A stretch of 64,000 bases of DNA from Okapia johnstoni (taxonomy: Eukaryota > Chordata > Mammalia > Artiodactyla > Giraffidae), in the NCBI GenBank assembly GCA_024291935.2, contig CM044320.1, forward strand, positions 29,046,001-29,110,000, written 5' to 3'. Every line of letters begins with the position of its first letter. Positions within the stretch are counted from its first letter, which is position 1. Under the pieces are notes generated by a model, which saw only the letters and a program-made list of their open reading frames with translations, did not search any database and was not told where the DNA came from. Shown here piece after piece: positions 23,116 to 34,969 of this stretch. Made by a program: the position numbers and the translations under genes.

Positions 23116-23362
23116 CCGTGGGTCTCTCATCTATTCTCCCAGCTGGTGGTAGGGTGTGAAAGGCAGTAGTGTGGTCAACATTAAAAGAAACCATATTATT
23201 GGAATCCAGCCTAAAGAATTCAAGAGAAGACATGGTTGAAGATATGTTATTTTACATTTTGGCTATAAAACTCCAAATGATAAATTTAACTTTAAAAAAT
23301 GATATTTTCCTGTATACAGTGAGCAAGACTTGCATTTGTGGTTATCATCAAAAAGCACAGGA

Positions 23363-23531
23363 GGGACTTCCCTGGTGGTCCAGTGGCTGATATTCCACAC
23401 TCCCATTGCAGGGGTCTGAAGTTCAATCCATGGTTGGGGAACTAGATCGCACATGCTGCAACTACGAGTTTACATGCCACAGCTAAAAGACCCAGCACAG
23501 CCAGATAAATAAATCAATAAATAATTTTTTA
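23363..23531 (+). mobile_element. CHR-type tRNA-Glu SINE
   Basis: Begins 'ggacttccctggtggtccag', contains 'ttggggaactagatcgcaca', ends in an A/T-rich tail with 'aaataaatcaataaataa'. Target duplication aaaaagcacagga at 23350-23362 and 23532-23544. Confidence 0.9.
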
Positions 23532-23544
23532 AAAAAGCACAGGA

Positions 23545-23975
23545 ACAACTTTGAGAGAGTCACTGGAAGCCACTGTTGATGGAAACTAAAAAGAATGATG
23601 CAAGATCATCCTCAGTATGTATGTACCATAAATAGTATTTAATATAACATCATTAAAAAATGGTCTAAAGGAACTGCAGGCAGAGGTAAGAAGATCTTTT
23701 TGGTTCCCAAGCACTCTGAAGAGCTACATTTTTCTTGTGGTGGGAGATATGAAATTAGCCAGTAGCGGTGCATTTGACAATAAAGAACATTAAGAGGTGG
23801 TTCCTGGACCTAAAGGCAAGGAGGATGTTTACGGACACCACAAAGAATCGTTACATGTGCTGATTGGACAGAAAAATAATATGTAATTGCCTCTTTTCTA
23901 CCCATTATTCTAAATTTTCGTTAATATCACTGTACTTCACGTGAGTCCTTGAATTTTGTAATACCCTTTGAACCA
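23545..23975. other. Intergenic, no feature
   Basis: Unassigned sequence without a significant open frame. Confidence 0.45.
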
Positions 23976-24196
23976 AGCTTCCCCAGTGTCTCAGTGGTAA
24001 AGAATCTGCCAGTGCAGGAAACGCAGAGATGTAGGTTTGATCCCTGAGTTGGGAAGTTCCCCTGGAGTAGGAAATGGCAACCTATTCCAGAATTATTGCC
24101 TGGGAAATCCCATGGACAGAGAAGCCTGGCGGGCTACTGTCCATGGGGTCACAAAAGAGTCAGACACGACTTAGTGACTAAACAACAACACCAACT
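23976..24196 (+). mobile_element. Bov-tA SINE
   Basis: Sense copy from 'gcttccccagtgtctcagtgg' (diverged head) to 'cagacacgacttagtgac', with an A/C-rich tail. Confidence 0.88.
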
Positions 24197-24229
24197 ATTT
24201 ATATAGACAGGGGTCCTCAAAAAGGATTT

Positions 24230-25520
24230 GCTCAGAGCCCTGAACATATAAGGGATTGGCCCTGGTGGAGACGGTTAATAGAAAACAGCATCCCTCAGGG
24301 CAAAAGAGATTAGCAAGCTATATGTAAATAAAAGCAAAATCAGATGGACAGAAGGGTGATGGCAGTCAGGATAATAAAACTCCTGCCTAATTTTTAGTCA
24401 GCCACTTTTCAAATCTGGATTCTGTTTACAAAAGAATTGGTCAAGGCCTCAGGGAAAAGGTCACTGCAACACCATAGTAAGTAGATGATTAATACCGATG
24501 ATTCTCCAATCCTTATTCAAAGGGAATGACAGCCCTTGTGACTGTATTCAGGACGAATAGGAATACCTGGAATGTCTGTTGCACATAGGTCCACCTTGGC
24601 ACTGATAGCTGGAGACAAGCATTATTTTGAGCCCCCGATAGAGTGGGACCTTGAGGTTTGGGAGTAAAATCTTGCCCTGTGCAGCAGAGAATTAATTGCC
24701 TTTTGATAATAGCTGTTAGTGAGCTACTGGTCCTCAGTAGAGATGGAATAATTGAACATGGGACCCCAAGGAACCATGCCTCTCAAAACAGCCATCATGA
24801 TCTGGATCCTGTTGGTCGTACTAGGTTATAAAGTCAGGTGGACCCAGTGGTACTCCATTGTAGGTTGGAAATAATATGTCTGAACCAAACATGAACAGTA
24901 CCAAAAAGATTTAAGCAGAATGAATGAGCTGATAACCTACCCCCTACATTACCCATCATGTTTGCACCATTGCCCCTCCTCCAGGGGACACCCATGGTCA
25001 TGTGGGAGGACCTGTAGAACAGCTGGAGGAAAGGGGAAAAGCCTCAGCTTTGTTGATGGACTGGTTGGCTTGGTTTGTAGAGGTGCGCTGGATGTGGGCA
25101 GCAGCTGAGTTACTGCTCCACTCAAGGTGGCCTTGAAAAATTACGGTGAGGGAAACCCAGTGGGTGGTACATTAGGCTATCCACTTTGTGTGGAAGGAAG
25201 TTACACTACCAGGACTAATGGCAGTGACAAGCTGGGCAGAGATGGAAAGAAAAAAGGCTGGGAGACTGGTGACAAGATCTAAGAGTCATATGGATGGATA
25301 AATGGGAGTGGACATGACATGTAAAGATCTTTCTTATATTAGCCATGCCCCAGATAGAATTCACCATGTGAGAAACACTAAACAACGAAGCAGTCAAAAT
25401 GGCTTGACCACTTGATGTTAGCCATTCTTCATCAGTGGCCTTCCTAAGGGTAGCACAATTGGCACATAGATTTTGTGGCCACATTAGCAGTGATGAAGGC
25501 TATGATGTGTGGCTTACTAG
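24230..25520 (+). mobile_element. Probable ancient ERVL-type endogenous retroviral internal remnant
   Basis: The stretch is SINE-free, has no intact frame, and contains phrases that resemble the pol region of old mammalian ERVL elements, notably 'gggagactggtgacaagatc' at about 25260 followed by a region consistent with an RNase H/integrase-side segment. It is heavily decayed with many stops. No LTRs are seen directly at its edges. The assignment is from memory of the family and is tentative. Confidence 0.35.
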
Positions 25521-26198
25521 CATGAATTACTACCTACCAAGTTGCATCTGCTTCCTCTGAATGTGCAACAGTACAGAAAACCCTGAGCCACTGGTATGAA
25601 ACCCTTCCTCTTTAACTGGTGTCTTCCCAACGATCCTTGGGACAGATCCCAACTCTGTCCCAGTGTCTGCTTCCCAGAGAACACCACCTTTGATGTCATA
25701 TCTTTTCCTAGAAGACATATCCAAAAATATATCATGCTTCTAAAACCACTGTTCCACCCCTATACACCCCTTTCCCTCTAGCAGTTGATCCTTCCTTTAA
25801 TTTTACAGAGTCAAATAAAAAGTCCCACTACATTCTATCTTCAAAACTACAAGTATTACCCATTCTCGTAAGTTACTTTTCTGTAACCTCACAAGTAGCC
25901 GTGTTCTATGCTCTCTATCTCATTTGATACCAGTGCCTCTCCCTGTGTCCTCTCCTTCGTGTTCAATATTTCCTCTCTAATAGCCTTCCTCATAAGACAC
26001 GTGAATATGAGTCTCTTTTTGCCTTAAAACAAACAATAACAATGTCTATTCCCCTTTACTCTCATCCTTCTCTTTCGACTTCACAGCCAAAGTTCATTAA
26101 AATTAGTGTATTCTTGCTATCTCTACGTGTTTTAAGGATAATTAGCCAGTGTTAGCAAGAATTGTAACTTCAGGTAGGAGGTAAAGATTTGTTCCAGT
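25521..26198. other. Intergenic, no gene
   Basis: Pyrimidine-rich, probably old repeat material that I cannot name. A 72-codon minus-strand frame at 25517-25735 has no features. Confidence 0.35.
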
Positions 26199-26208
26199 AT
26201 TATAGAAG

Positions 26209-26415
26209 CTGTTTAGTGGCTAAGTCAAGCCCAACTCTCTGTAACCCCATGGGCTATAGACTACCAGGCTCCTCTGTCCATTGGAATTCCCAGGCAAGAA
26301 TACTGCCATTTCCTTCTCCAGAGGATCTTCCTGACCCAGGGATTGAACCTGTCTCTCTTGAGTTTCCTGTGTTGGTAGGTGGATTTCTTTACCACTTTAG
26401 CCACTTGGGAAACTC
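26209..26415 (-). mobile_element. Bov-tA SINE
   Basis: Antisense copy with target duplication attatagaag at 26199-26208 and 26416-26425. A short internal deletion removes the 'tggagtgggttg' phrase. Confidence 0.92.
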
Positions 26416-26439
26416 ATTATAGAAGTAAGTACAAAAAAA

Positions 26440-26695
26440 TATGTTTAACATGGACATATCATTAAACCCAGAATTCCACATGTAGGAACAGAAATTGACA
26501 ATATGCACAAAAATCTCAACAGAAGAATGTTTGTGACAGCAGAATTGCTATCATCTAAAAGTATCTGGGAACCCAAAATGGCCAGAATAAGAAGTTAACA
26601 AAGCAAATTGTGGGATAACCATATGATGGAATTCTAGGCAGTCGTTAAAAAATATTTAACATGAAATTGAAAACTATTCTCTTGAAAAGCAAAAT
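26440..26695 (+). mobile_element. Old L1 3' fragment
   Basis: Resembles the end of L1 ORF2: 'cccagaattccacatgtagg', then 'tatgatggaattctaggcag' and 'cgttaaaaaatatttaacatg'. Diverged. Confidence 0.5.
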
Positions 26696-27075
26696 ACTTA
26701 TTATGAAATGACTGTGGTCAGAGTTCTCCAGAGAAACAGAACCGATGGCTGAGAAGTCCTGTGGTCTGCTGTCCACAAGCTGGAGACCCAGGAAAGCTGA
26801 CAGTGTAGGTCAAAGGCCTGAGAGGGAGAGTCAGTGATGAAGTTTCCATCTAGCTTCTGGAGGTCTGAGAACCAGGACAGCTGACAGCAGAAAGAGATCA
26901 GTGCCTTAGCTGAAACGGTCAAGCTGAGAACACAACTTCCCTTCCTTTGCTTCCCTCAACAAATCAGGTGGGGCCCATCCACCTGCTGTACTCAGCCTAC
27001 CCATTCAAATGCTAATCTCCTCTGGAAACACTCTCATAGACACACCTGGAAATAATGTTTAACCAGCTATCTGGG

Positions 27076-30000
27076 CGCACATGCGCGGGCGGCTGCGACG
27101 GCGCACAAGCGCAGCCGAGAGGAGTTCATTGTAGTGGCTTCTCTTGTTGCAGAGCTACCCCACGCCAAGGTCAGGGGCAGAGGCCGGGAGGAACTACCCC
27201 ACGTCCAAGGTAAGCAGCAGCGTCTGCGCGTTGCTGGAGCAGCCATGAAGAGATACCCCACATCCAAGGTAAAAGAAAACCAAGTAAGATGGTAGGCACT
27301 GCGAGAGGGCATCAGAGGGCTGCTGCTGCTACTGCTGCTAAGTCGCTTCAGTCGTGTCCGACTCTGTGCGACCCCACAGACAGCAGCCCACCAGGCTCTG
27401 CCGTCCCTGGGATTCTCTAGGCAAGAATACTGGAGTGGGTTGCCATTTCCTTCTCCAATGCATTAAAGTGAAAAGTGAAAGTGAAGTTGCTTAGTCGTGT
27501 CCGACTCTCAGGGACCCCATGGCCTGCAGCCTACCAGGCTCCTCCGTCCATGGGATTTTCCAGGCAAGAGTACTGCATCAGAGGGCAGACAGACTGAAAC
27601 CACAATCACAGAGAACTAGCCAATCTGATCACATGGACCAGAGCCTTGTCAAACTCAATGAAACTAAGCCATGCCGTGTGAGGCCACCCAAGACAGATGG
27701 GTCATGGTGGAGAGGTCTGATAGAATATAGTCCGCTGGAGAAGAGAATGGCAAACCACTTCAGTATTCTTGCCTTGAGAACCCCATGAACAGTATGAAAA
27801 GGCAAAAAGATAGGACACTGAAAGATGAACTCCCCAGGTCGGTAGATGCCCACTGTGCTACTGAAGATCAGTGGAGAAATAATTCCAGAAAGAATGAAGG
27901 GATGGAGCCAAAGCAAAAACAACACCCAGTTGTGGATGGGACTGGTGATAGAAGCAAGGTTCAATGCTGTAAAGAGCAATATTGCATAGGAACCTGGAAT
28001 GTTAGGTCCGTGAATCAAGGCAAATTGGAAGTGGTCAAACAGGAGATGACAAGAGTGAACATCAACATTCTAGGAATCAGCGAACTAAGATGGACTGGAA
28101 TGGGTGAATTTAACTCAGATGACCATTATATCTACTACTGTGGGCAGGTATCCCTTAGAAGAAATGGAGTAGCCATCATAGTCAACAAAAGAGTCCGAAA
28201 TGCAGTATGTGGATGCAATCTCAAAAACGACAGAATGATCTCTGTTTGTTTCCAAGGCAAACCATTCAATATCACGGTAATTCAAGTCTATGCCCTGACC
28301 AGTAACACTGAAGAAGCTGAAGTTGAACAGTTCTATGAAAACCTACAAGACCTTCTAGAACTAACACCCAAAAAAGATGTCCTTTTCATTATAGGGGACT
28401 GGAATGCAAAAGTAGGAAGTCAAGAAACACCTGGCGTAACAGGCAAATTTGGCCTTGGAGTACAGAATGAAGCAGGGCAAAGGCTAATAGAGTTTTGCCA
28501 AGAGAACGCATCGGTCATAGCAAACACCTTTTTCCAGAAACACAAGGGAAGATTCTACACATGGACATCACCAGATGGTCAACACTGAAATCAGATTGAT
28601 TATATTCTTTGCAGCCAAAGATGGAGAAGATCTATACAGTCAGCAAAAATAAGACTGGGAGCTGACTGTGGCTCAGATCATGAACTCTTTATTGCCAAAT
28701 TCAGACTGAAATTGAAGAAAGTGGAGAAAGACCATTCAGGTATGACCTAAATCAAATCCCTTATGACTATACAGTAGAAGTGAGAAATAGATTTAAGGGA
28801 CTAGATCTAATAGAGCGCCTGATGAACTATGGACGGAGGTTCGTGACATTGTACAGGAGACAGGAATGAAGACCATCCCCAAGAAAAAGAAATGCAAAAA
28901 AGCAAAATGGCTGTCTGAGGAGGCCTTACAAATAGTTGTGAAAAGAAGGGAAGTGAAAAGCAAAGGAGAATAGGAAAAATATACCCATTTGAATGCAGAG
29001 TTCCGAAGAATAGCAAGGAAAGATAAGAAAGCCTTCCTCAGCGATCAATGCAAAGAAATAGAGGAAAACAATAGAATGGGAAAGACTAGAGATCTCTTCA
29101 AGAAAATGAGAGATACCAAGCGAACATTTCATGCAAAGATGGGCTCAATAAAGGACAGAAATGGTCGGGACCTAACAGAAGCAGAAGATATTAAGAAGAG
29201 GTGGCAAGAATACACAGAAGAACTGTACAAAAAAGATATTCATGACACAGGTAATCACGATGGTATGATCACTCACCTAGAGCCAGACATCCTGGAATGG
29301 GAAGTCAAGTGGGCCTTAGGAAGCATCACTGTGAATAAAGCTAGTGAAGGTGATGGAATTCCAGTTGTGCTATTTCAAATCCTGAAAGATGATGCTGTGA
29401 AAGTGCTGCACTCAATATGTCAGCAAATATGTAAAACTCAGCAGTGGCCACAGGACTGGAAAAGGTCAGTTTTCATTCCAATCCCAAAGAAAGGCAATCC
29501 CAAAGAATGCTCAAACTACCTCACAATTGCACTCATCTCACACGCTAGTAAAGTAATGCTTTTAGTTCTCCAAGCCAGGCTTCAGCAATATGTGAACCGT
29601 GAACTTCCAGATGTTCAAGCTGGTTTTAGAAAAGGCAGAGGAACCAGAGATCAAATTGCCAACATCCATTGGATCATTGAAAAAGCAAGAGAGTTCCAGA
29701 AAAACATATATTTCTGCTTTATTGACTATGCCAAAGCCTTTGACTGTGTGGATCACAATAAACTGGAAAATTTTTCAAGAGATGGGAATACCAGACCACC
29801 TGACCTGTCTCTTGAGAAATCTATATGCAGGTCGGGAAGCAACAGTTAGTACTAGACATGGAACAACAGACTGGTTCCAAATAGGAAAGGGAGTACATCA
29901 AGGCTGTATATTGTCACCCTGCTTATTTAACTTATATGCAGAATACATCATGAGAAACACTGGGCTGGATGAAGCACAAGCTGGAATCAAGATCTCTGGG

Positions 30001-30805
30001 AGAAATATCAATAACCTCAGATATGCAGATGACACCACCTTTATGGCAGAAAGTGAAGAAGAACTGAAGAGCCTCTTGATGAAAGTGAAAGAGGAGAGTG
30101 AAAAGGTTGGCTTAAAGCTCAACATTCAGAAAACTAAGATCATGGCATCTGGTCCCATCACTTCATGGCAAATAGATGGGGAAACAGTGGAAACAGTGGC
30201 TGACTTTATTTTTCTGGGCTCCAAAATCACTGCTGATGGTGACTATAGCCATGAAATTAAAAGACGCTTACTCCTTGGAAGGAAAGTTATGACCAACCTA
30301 GACAGTATATTAAAAAGCAGAGACATTACTTTGCCAACAAAGTTCCGTCTAGTCAAGGCTATCGTTTTTCCAGTAGTCATGTATGGATGTGAGAGTTGGA
30401 CTATAAAGAAAGCTGAGTGCAGAAGAATTGATGGTTTTGAACTGTGGTGTTGGAGAAGACTCTTGAGAGTCCCTTGGACTGCAAGGAGGTCCAACCAGTC
30501 CATCCTAAAGGAGATCAGTCCTAAGTGTTCATTGGAAGGACTGATGTTGAAGCTGAAACTCCCAATACTTTGGCCACCTGATGCAAAGAGCTGACTCATT
30601 GGAAAAGACCCTGGTGCTGGGAAAGATTGGGGGCAGGAGGAGAAGGGGACGACAAAGGATGTGATGGTTAGATGGCATCACCGACTCAATGGACATGGGT
30701 TTGGGTGGACTCCGGGAGTTGGTGATGGACAGAGAGGCCTGGCATACTGCAATTCATGGGATCACAAAGAGTCAGACACAACTGAGCGACTGAACTGAAC
30801 TGAGT
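27076..30805 (+). mobile_element. BovB LINE copy 2, near full length, dead
   Basis: This copy retains the GC-rich 5' region (27076-27320) missing from the others. Excluding the inserted BOV-A2 it is about 3.45 kb. The duplication tatctggg at 27068-27075 and 30806-30813 defines its ends. The endonuclease frame opens at 27785 (CIGTWNVRS near 27984, intact GDWNAKVG near 28397) and stops at TGA 28586-28588, where copy 1 has CGA in the same place. Small deletions near 28730 and 28815 and a TAG at about 28971 break the linker. The reverse transcriptase from about 29300 to 30570 keeps YADD (30022-30033) but is frameshifted near 29765 and 30562. It inserted into an older repeat. The encoded enzyme cannot be made intact. 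Confidence 0.95.
27321..27574 (-). mobile_element. BOV-A2 SINE inside BovB copy 2
   Basis: Two antisense Bov-A units joined by 'gtgaaaagtgaaagtgaag', with (tgc)n at the left edge. Exact target duplication gcatcagagggc at 27309-27320 and 27575-27586 within BovB sequence, so it is younger than that BovB copy. Confidence 0.95.
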
Positions 30806-30936
30806 TATCTGGGAATCCCTTGGCATAATCCTGTTCACACATAGAGTTAACCATCACAAACTTCAACTTCCTGTTTCATCTAGTATGATTTTAATTTTTT
30901 TTTTTTTTAAGAAACTAAAGAGTTTTCAAAATGAAT

Positions 30937-31162
30937 GTGTGTGCATGCTAAGTTGCTTCAGCCATGTCCAGCTCTTTGCAACCTTATGGACCATAGCCCA
31001 CCAGGCTCCTCTCTCTGTGGGCATTCTCTGGGTAAGAATACTGGAGTGGGTTGCCGTGCCTTACTCCAGGGGACCTTCCCAAGCCAGGGATAGAACCCGG
31101 GTCTCTTATGTCTCATCCATTGTCAGGTGGGTTCTTTACCACTAGCGCCGCCTGGGAAGCCG
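30937..31162 (-). mobile_element. Bov-tA SINE
   Basis: Antisense copy with a short TG-rich tail. Target duplication ttcaaaatgaat at 30925-30936 and 31163-31174. Confidence 0.93.
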
Positions 31163-31174
31163 TTCAAAATGAAT

Positions 31175-31989
31175 ACTTGGTATCCATTCTAACAGGGCAG
31201 GAGATTTTCTCTATTGGTTTTCTTTATAAATCAAACAGTGTGAACTTTTTGATGAAACCTAAGTTTAAGTAAATTTCCAAGCACTGAATTGTGTCCACTG
31301 AGCTCTGCGTTAGGGGTGAGAGGCCCAAGTCTAGTGAAGCAACTCTGGATAGACTGGGCAGGCATATGGTCTAGATATTTTTGGTTCACTGCTTCCACAG
31401 ATATCTTGCCTGCTCTCCACGAGTAAAGGAAGTTTCTAGTATTCTCCAAGTCTCTGCGATAAGGACGGAGGCGGAGTGGAGAGGTGGGCCGGGACAACCA
31501 AGGTTTATGTGAGTAATCTGACCCAGCATATTGACGGATGTCACCTCCTCTTTCCAGTTCCCTCCTCTTTCGATTATTTCCATTCATTGACACCGGCCTC
31601 AAGTACATATTGATCTGAGTACTTGACACTGAGGCACATATGACCAACTGGCTTAACCTTCTGTAAAATTCCATAGGTCTATGTGTAGTTAAGATTCAGA
31701 TGCTCTTTCACATTCAGGTCAGCTTCCTCATTTCTCCTCTTGATGGCCTCAGGGACTCAGTTGCCTTTCTTTTCTTCTTCCTCTTCTCTGAAAAAGAAAA
31801 CCAACTTTATATTTCCCCTGTATTATAACGGCAATACCTGTTCAGTGGAGAAAAATCAGAAAGTACAGAGAAGCCACGTACATTATTTATAAACCTGTTT
31901 TCATTTTGGTTATATACATTTTCCAAACTTTCACTCTGCATGGCTGTCTTATGTTTGTGTGTAAATGTATGTATGCACAGTGTCTATTG
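31175..31989. other. Intergenic; one unassigned 147-codon minus-strand frame
   Basis: No repeat is recognised in 31175-31800. The minus-strand frame at 31231-31674 begins MEFYRRLSQLV and has an Arg-rich middle (KRRELER, LRLRPYRRD). I recognise no domain, signal peptide or membrane segment. It may be a chance frame or part of an old retrocopy. A weak splice-acceptor-like tract lies on the same strand near 31800. Confidence 0.3.
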
Positions 31990-32200
31990 CATTAGGTGAC
32001 TCAGCGGTAAAGAATCTGCCTGCCAATGCAGGAGACAAAGGATTTGTGGGTTCGATCCCTGGGTTGGGAAGATCTCCTGCAGGAAGGCATGGCAACACAT
32101 TCCAGTGTTCTTGCATGGAGAATCCCATGAAAAGAGGAGACTGGTGGGCTACAGTCCATGGTATCTCAAAGAGTCAGACATGACTGAGAGATGACTGATG
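31990..32200 (+). mobile_element. Bov-tA SINE
   Basis: Sense copy: 'ggtgactcagcggtaaagaa' to 'gtcagacatgactgagag'. Confidence 0.9.
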
Positions 32201-32242
32201 ATGAATAATGATAGAAACAAACATATGTATACACACAAATGT

Positions 32243-32268
32243 ACACACACACACACACACACACACAC
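32243..32268. repeat. (AC)13 microsatellite
   Basis: Uninterrupted AC dinucleotide run of 26 bases just beyond the 3' tail of the preceding Bov-tA. Confidence 0.95.
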
Positions 32269-32769
32269 GCATGCACTATAAAATTGACCACAGTTGTCTT
32301 ATAACCATAATTTGTTTTTTTTTTGCTTTTCAAGAGTAAATTTCATATTATATAATTTTTAAGCACTGCCTAGAGTTCCATCATATGGTTATACCACAGT
32401 CTGCTCTGTTAAGCTTCTATTTTCGACATTTTGGATTCCCAGGTTTTTTTAGACTATATTAATACTGTTGTGACAAACATTCTTGTATGGAGTTTTGTGT
32501 GCATATTGTCAATTTCAGTTCTTACATGTGGCATTCTGAGTTTAATGATATGCATATGTTTGATATATTTTGTTGTATTTACTTCTACAAGGCTTGAACA
32601 AATTTTTTACTTCCTAGCTGCTCTTTGAGAGAATCTTTACTAACATTGGCTAATTATCATTAAAAAATACCCAATCCGATAAGTCCCCAACAGTATCTCT
32701 TTACTTCATTAAAGCTCTGGCCTACCCACTCTATATTCAGAGATTAGATTCCCACAGAGAGTTGCAGAG
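32269..32769. other. Intergenic, probable old L1 remnant
   Basis: AT-rich; 'ggttataccacagtctgctc' and following text resemble an antisense L1 3' segment. No gene. Confidence 0.3.
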
Positions 32770-33690
32770 GAGAAGGCAGCCAAACTTTATTGTGTACCCA
32801 CGGCTTGCAGGGCACTGTGCTAAGTTCTAGGAAAGCTTATATTAATGCAGCACAGTTCCAGTTACCTTCCACTTGAGTCTAAGGAGACTGGAGGCAGGGC
32901 TGAAGAGAGACCAATAAACACATCGTCATCACCACACAATGAGTTAAGTATAATAGTGTGAAGATGCTACAGAGCACTCAATTGGAAAGTGAGGTCAGCC
33001 CTGTTAGGTCCGAGTCTCAATTCACTGTCTGTGCGTGTGTGTGCATGTGCTTGGTCGCATCCGACTCTTCATGACCCCATGGATTATAGCCCACCAGGCT
33101 CTTTATCCATGAGATTCTCCAGGCAAGAATACAGGAGTGGGTTGCCATTTCTTCCTCCAGGGGATCTTCCCAACCCAGGGACTGAACCCACATCTCCTGC
33201 ATTGGCAGGCAGATTCTTTATTGCTGAGCCACCTGGTAAGCCCAATTCAGTGTCTAAGTGAAGAAAAATCAAGATTAGGAATTAACCAGGCATAAAAATG
33301 GGTTATCAGACAAGGATAACAATCAGTGCCAAGTCAGGGAGTGTCACATATACAGTGGCCTTGTCGGGAATAGCCAGCAGTCTGGCATGGATGGAGCAGT
33401 GTATGTACCTTGAGGCCACTGCAGTGGATGAGGTTAGAAAGAGCATGGCTGTCTGAATTTAGGATTCTCTCCTCGTGGACATTCGGAAATACCAAAAGGT
33501 ATTAAGCAGAGAGTCCAGGATTAACTTGTATTTTGGAGAAGTCACTGGAGGCAGTGTAGAAGGTCAGGAGGGGCTACTGGAAGTAAGGAGGCTGGCTTGG
33601 ACGCTGGCAGAGTACATGCCAAGGAGAGCAGCAGGAGCTCACACAAGAGTAATGTGGATGGAGAGGAGGAAAAAATTTAACAGATAATAC
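32770..33690 (-). mobile_element. L2 LINE, antisense, split by Bov-tA
   Basis: 'ctttattgtgtacccacggc' and 'agggcactgtgctaagttct' followed by 'aggtattaagcagagagtcc' and 'aagtaaggaggctggcttgg' match the order of an antisense L2 3' half. The SINE at 33031-33243 interrupts it. Confidence 0.5.
33031..33243 (-). mobile_element. Bov-tA SINE
   Basis: Antisense copy with a TG-rich tail. Flanking repeat aattcactgtct at 33019-33030 and aattcagtgtct at 33244-33255 (one mismatch). Confidence 0.92.
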
Positions 33691-33973
33691 CGTATGATAG
33701 TAATAGTATTGGGGCTATTTGGCTGTTATGTATGAGATGGACCATTCTTACTTGGGTGAAATACAGGTATAATGGGTCCATTTTAGCTATAGTATCCCTT
33801 TGCTTCCACATTTTCCAATCCTTTCCTTTGTCTGTGGGGCTGCTCCCACACAATGACTGTACTGTGCTGTTCTGTCACATACTGCAAGAAAAACAACTTC
33901 TGTGGAGTTGGAAAAGGGAAGAGAAAGGTGAGTATGATGCTCAAGGAGATGGAAGCATTAAAAAGTATGATTA

Positions 33974-34193
33974 AGGGACTTCTCTGGTGGTTCAGTGGTT
34001 AAGAATTCGCCTTCCAATGCAAGGGACACGGGTTTGATCCCTGGTTGGGGAAATAGGATCACTCATGCTATGGAGCAACTAGCCTATGCTCCACCGTTAA
34101 GGAGCCCGTCTCCCTCTGGAGCCCTCGGAGTAGCCAAATAAATAAATACTAAAAAATAAAACACAAAAGATTGTGTTACTATATATTAAAAAA
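33974..34193 (+). mobile_element. CHR-type tRNA-Glu SINE
   Basis: Starts 'agggacttctctggtggttc' and ends in an A-rich tail. Duplication of 13 bp with one mismatch at 33961-33973 and 34194-34206. Confidence 0.9.
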
Positions 34194-34206
34194 AAAAGTA
34201 AGATTA

Positions 34207-34969
34207 CGCTGGAGTTAGAGTAGCAAATTGATGATGTAATAAAAGAGGTGATGACTATGTTTATCACCTTGTCATGTTGGTTTATTCATCTCTCCAAACT
34301 CATCAAATTATATATGTTAATTATATCCCATTTTTTGGATATCAATTATAATCTCGATAAAGCTGTTTTTAACAAAAACAAACCACAGAAGGTTTGGATA
34401 AGGTGAACAAAGATTTGTTTACAAAGTCCTGAAATACCAAATCAGGAGCTAACCCTGAATAAGTAGAGTAGGAAACTTAGGACAATAAAATGTAACATAT
34501 GTGAGAACTTTGTGATAAAAAGTCAGGTATGGTCTGAAATATTAGGAGAGTCAACAAAATTTTGGTCACAAATAAGAAACCTCCAGACCGAAGCTTAGGC
34601 ATGACTGTGACCTCCGTTACATCTGGTACAAGTGTAGATGTGACATCCTCACAAATGCCTGCAAGTGTCAAAAAACATCATGGCTGGAGTATTTAGGAGC
34701 AATATCCTAGAAGACCACAAGGTGGTAATGTCATTTCACAAGTCTGTCTTTTGCTTGGTTGCTTCCTCTTTTTCTGTTTGTGTTTATGCCTTCATGTCTC
34801 TGTGTTCCAGTCCTTTTCATCTTTTGGTCTTTTTCTGACTTGTGTATCCTCCTCTTAAAATTGTTTCCTCCCTTTCATTATCTCCCTAACTGACCATCAT
34901 CAGAAGCAATGCAATTTTTCCATTATTCATTGGATAGAATCTCGTTTCGTCCTTAAACAAAATTTGTTA
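34207..34969. other. Intergenic, no gene
   Basis: No repeat or coding signal that I can support. Confidence 0.45.

Larger units (their letters stand above)
26715..30855 (+). mobile_element. Old mammalian interspersed repeat, split by BovB
   Basis: The left part runs from 'cagagttctccagagaaacag' (26719) to 'atgtttaaccagctatctggg' (to 27075). The right part resumes 'aatcccttggcata' after 30813 and ends 'agttaaccatcaca'. Both halves belong to one widespread mammalian repeat that I recognise by its text but do not name. The BovB at 27076-30805 separates them. Confidence 0.6.

Noticed and set aside
27060..27320. GC-rich block as a CpG-island promoter of a host gene
   Set aside because: It is the 5' region of BovB, since it continues into the endonuclease frame and starts exactly at the target duplication.
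27785..28588. 267-codon frame as a cellular gene
   Set aside because: It is the BovB endonuclease domain, inside an element with defined target duplications, and it is cut by a stop before the reverse transcriptase.
29599..30594. 331-codon reverse transcriptase frame as a functional gene
   Set aside because: Part of dead BovB copy 2. The start is arbitrary within the domain, and upstream and downstream frameshifts show decay.
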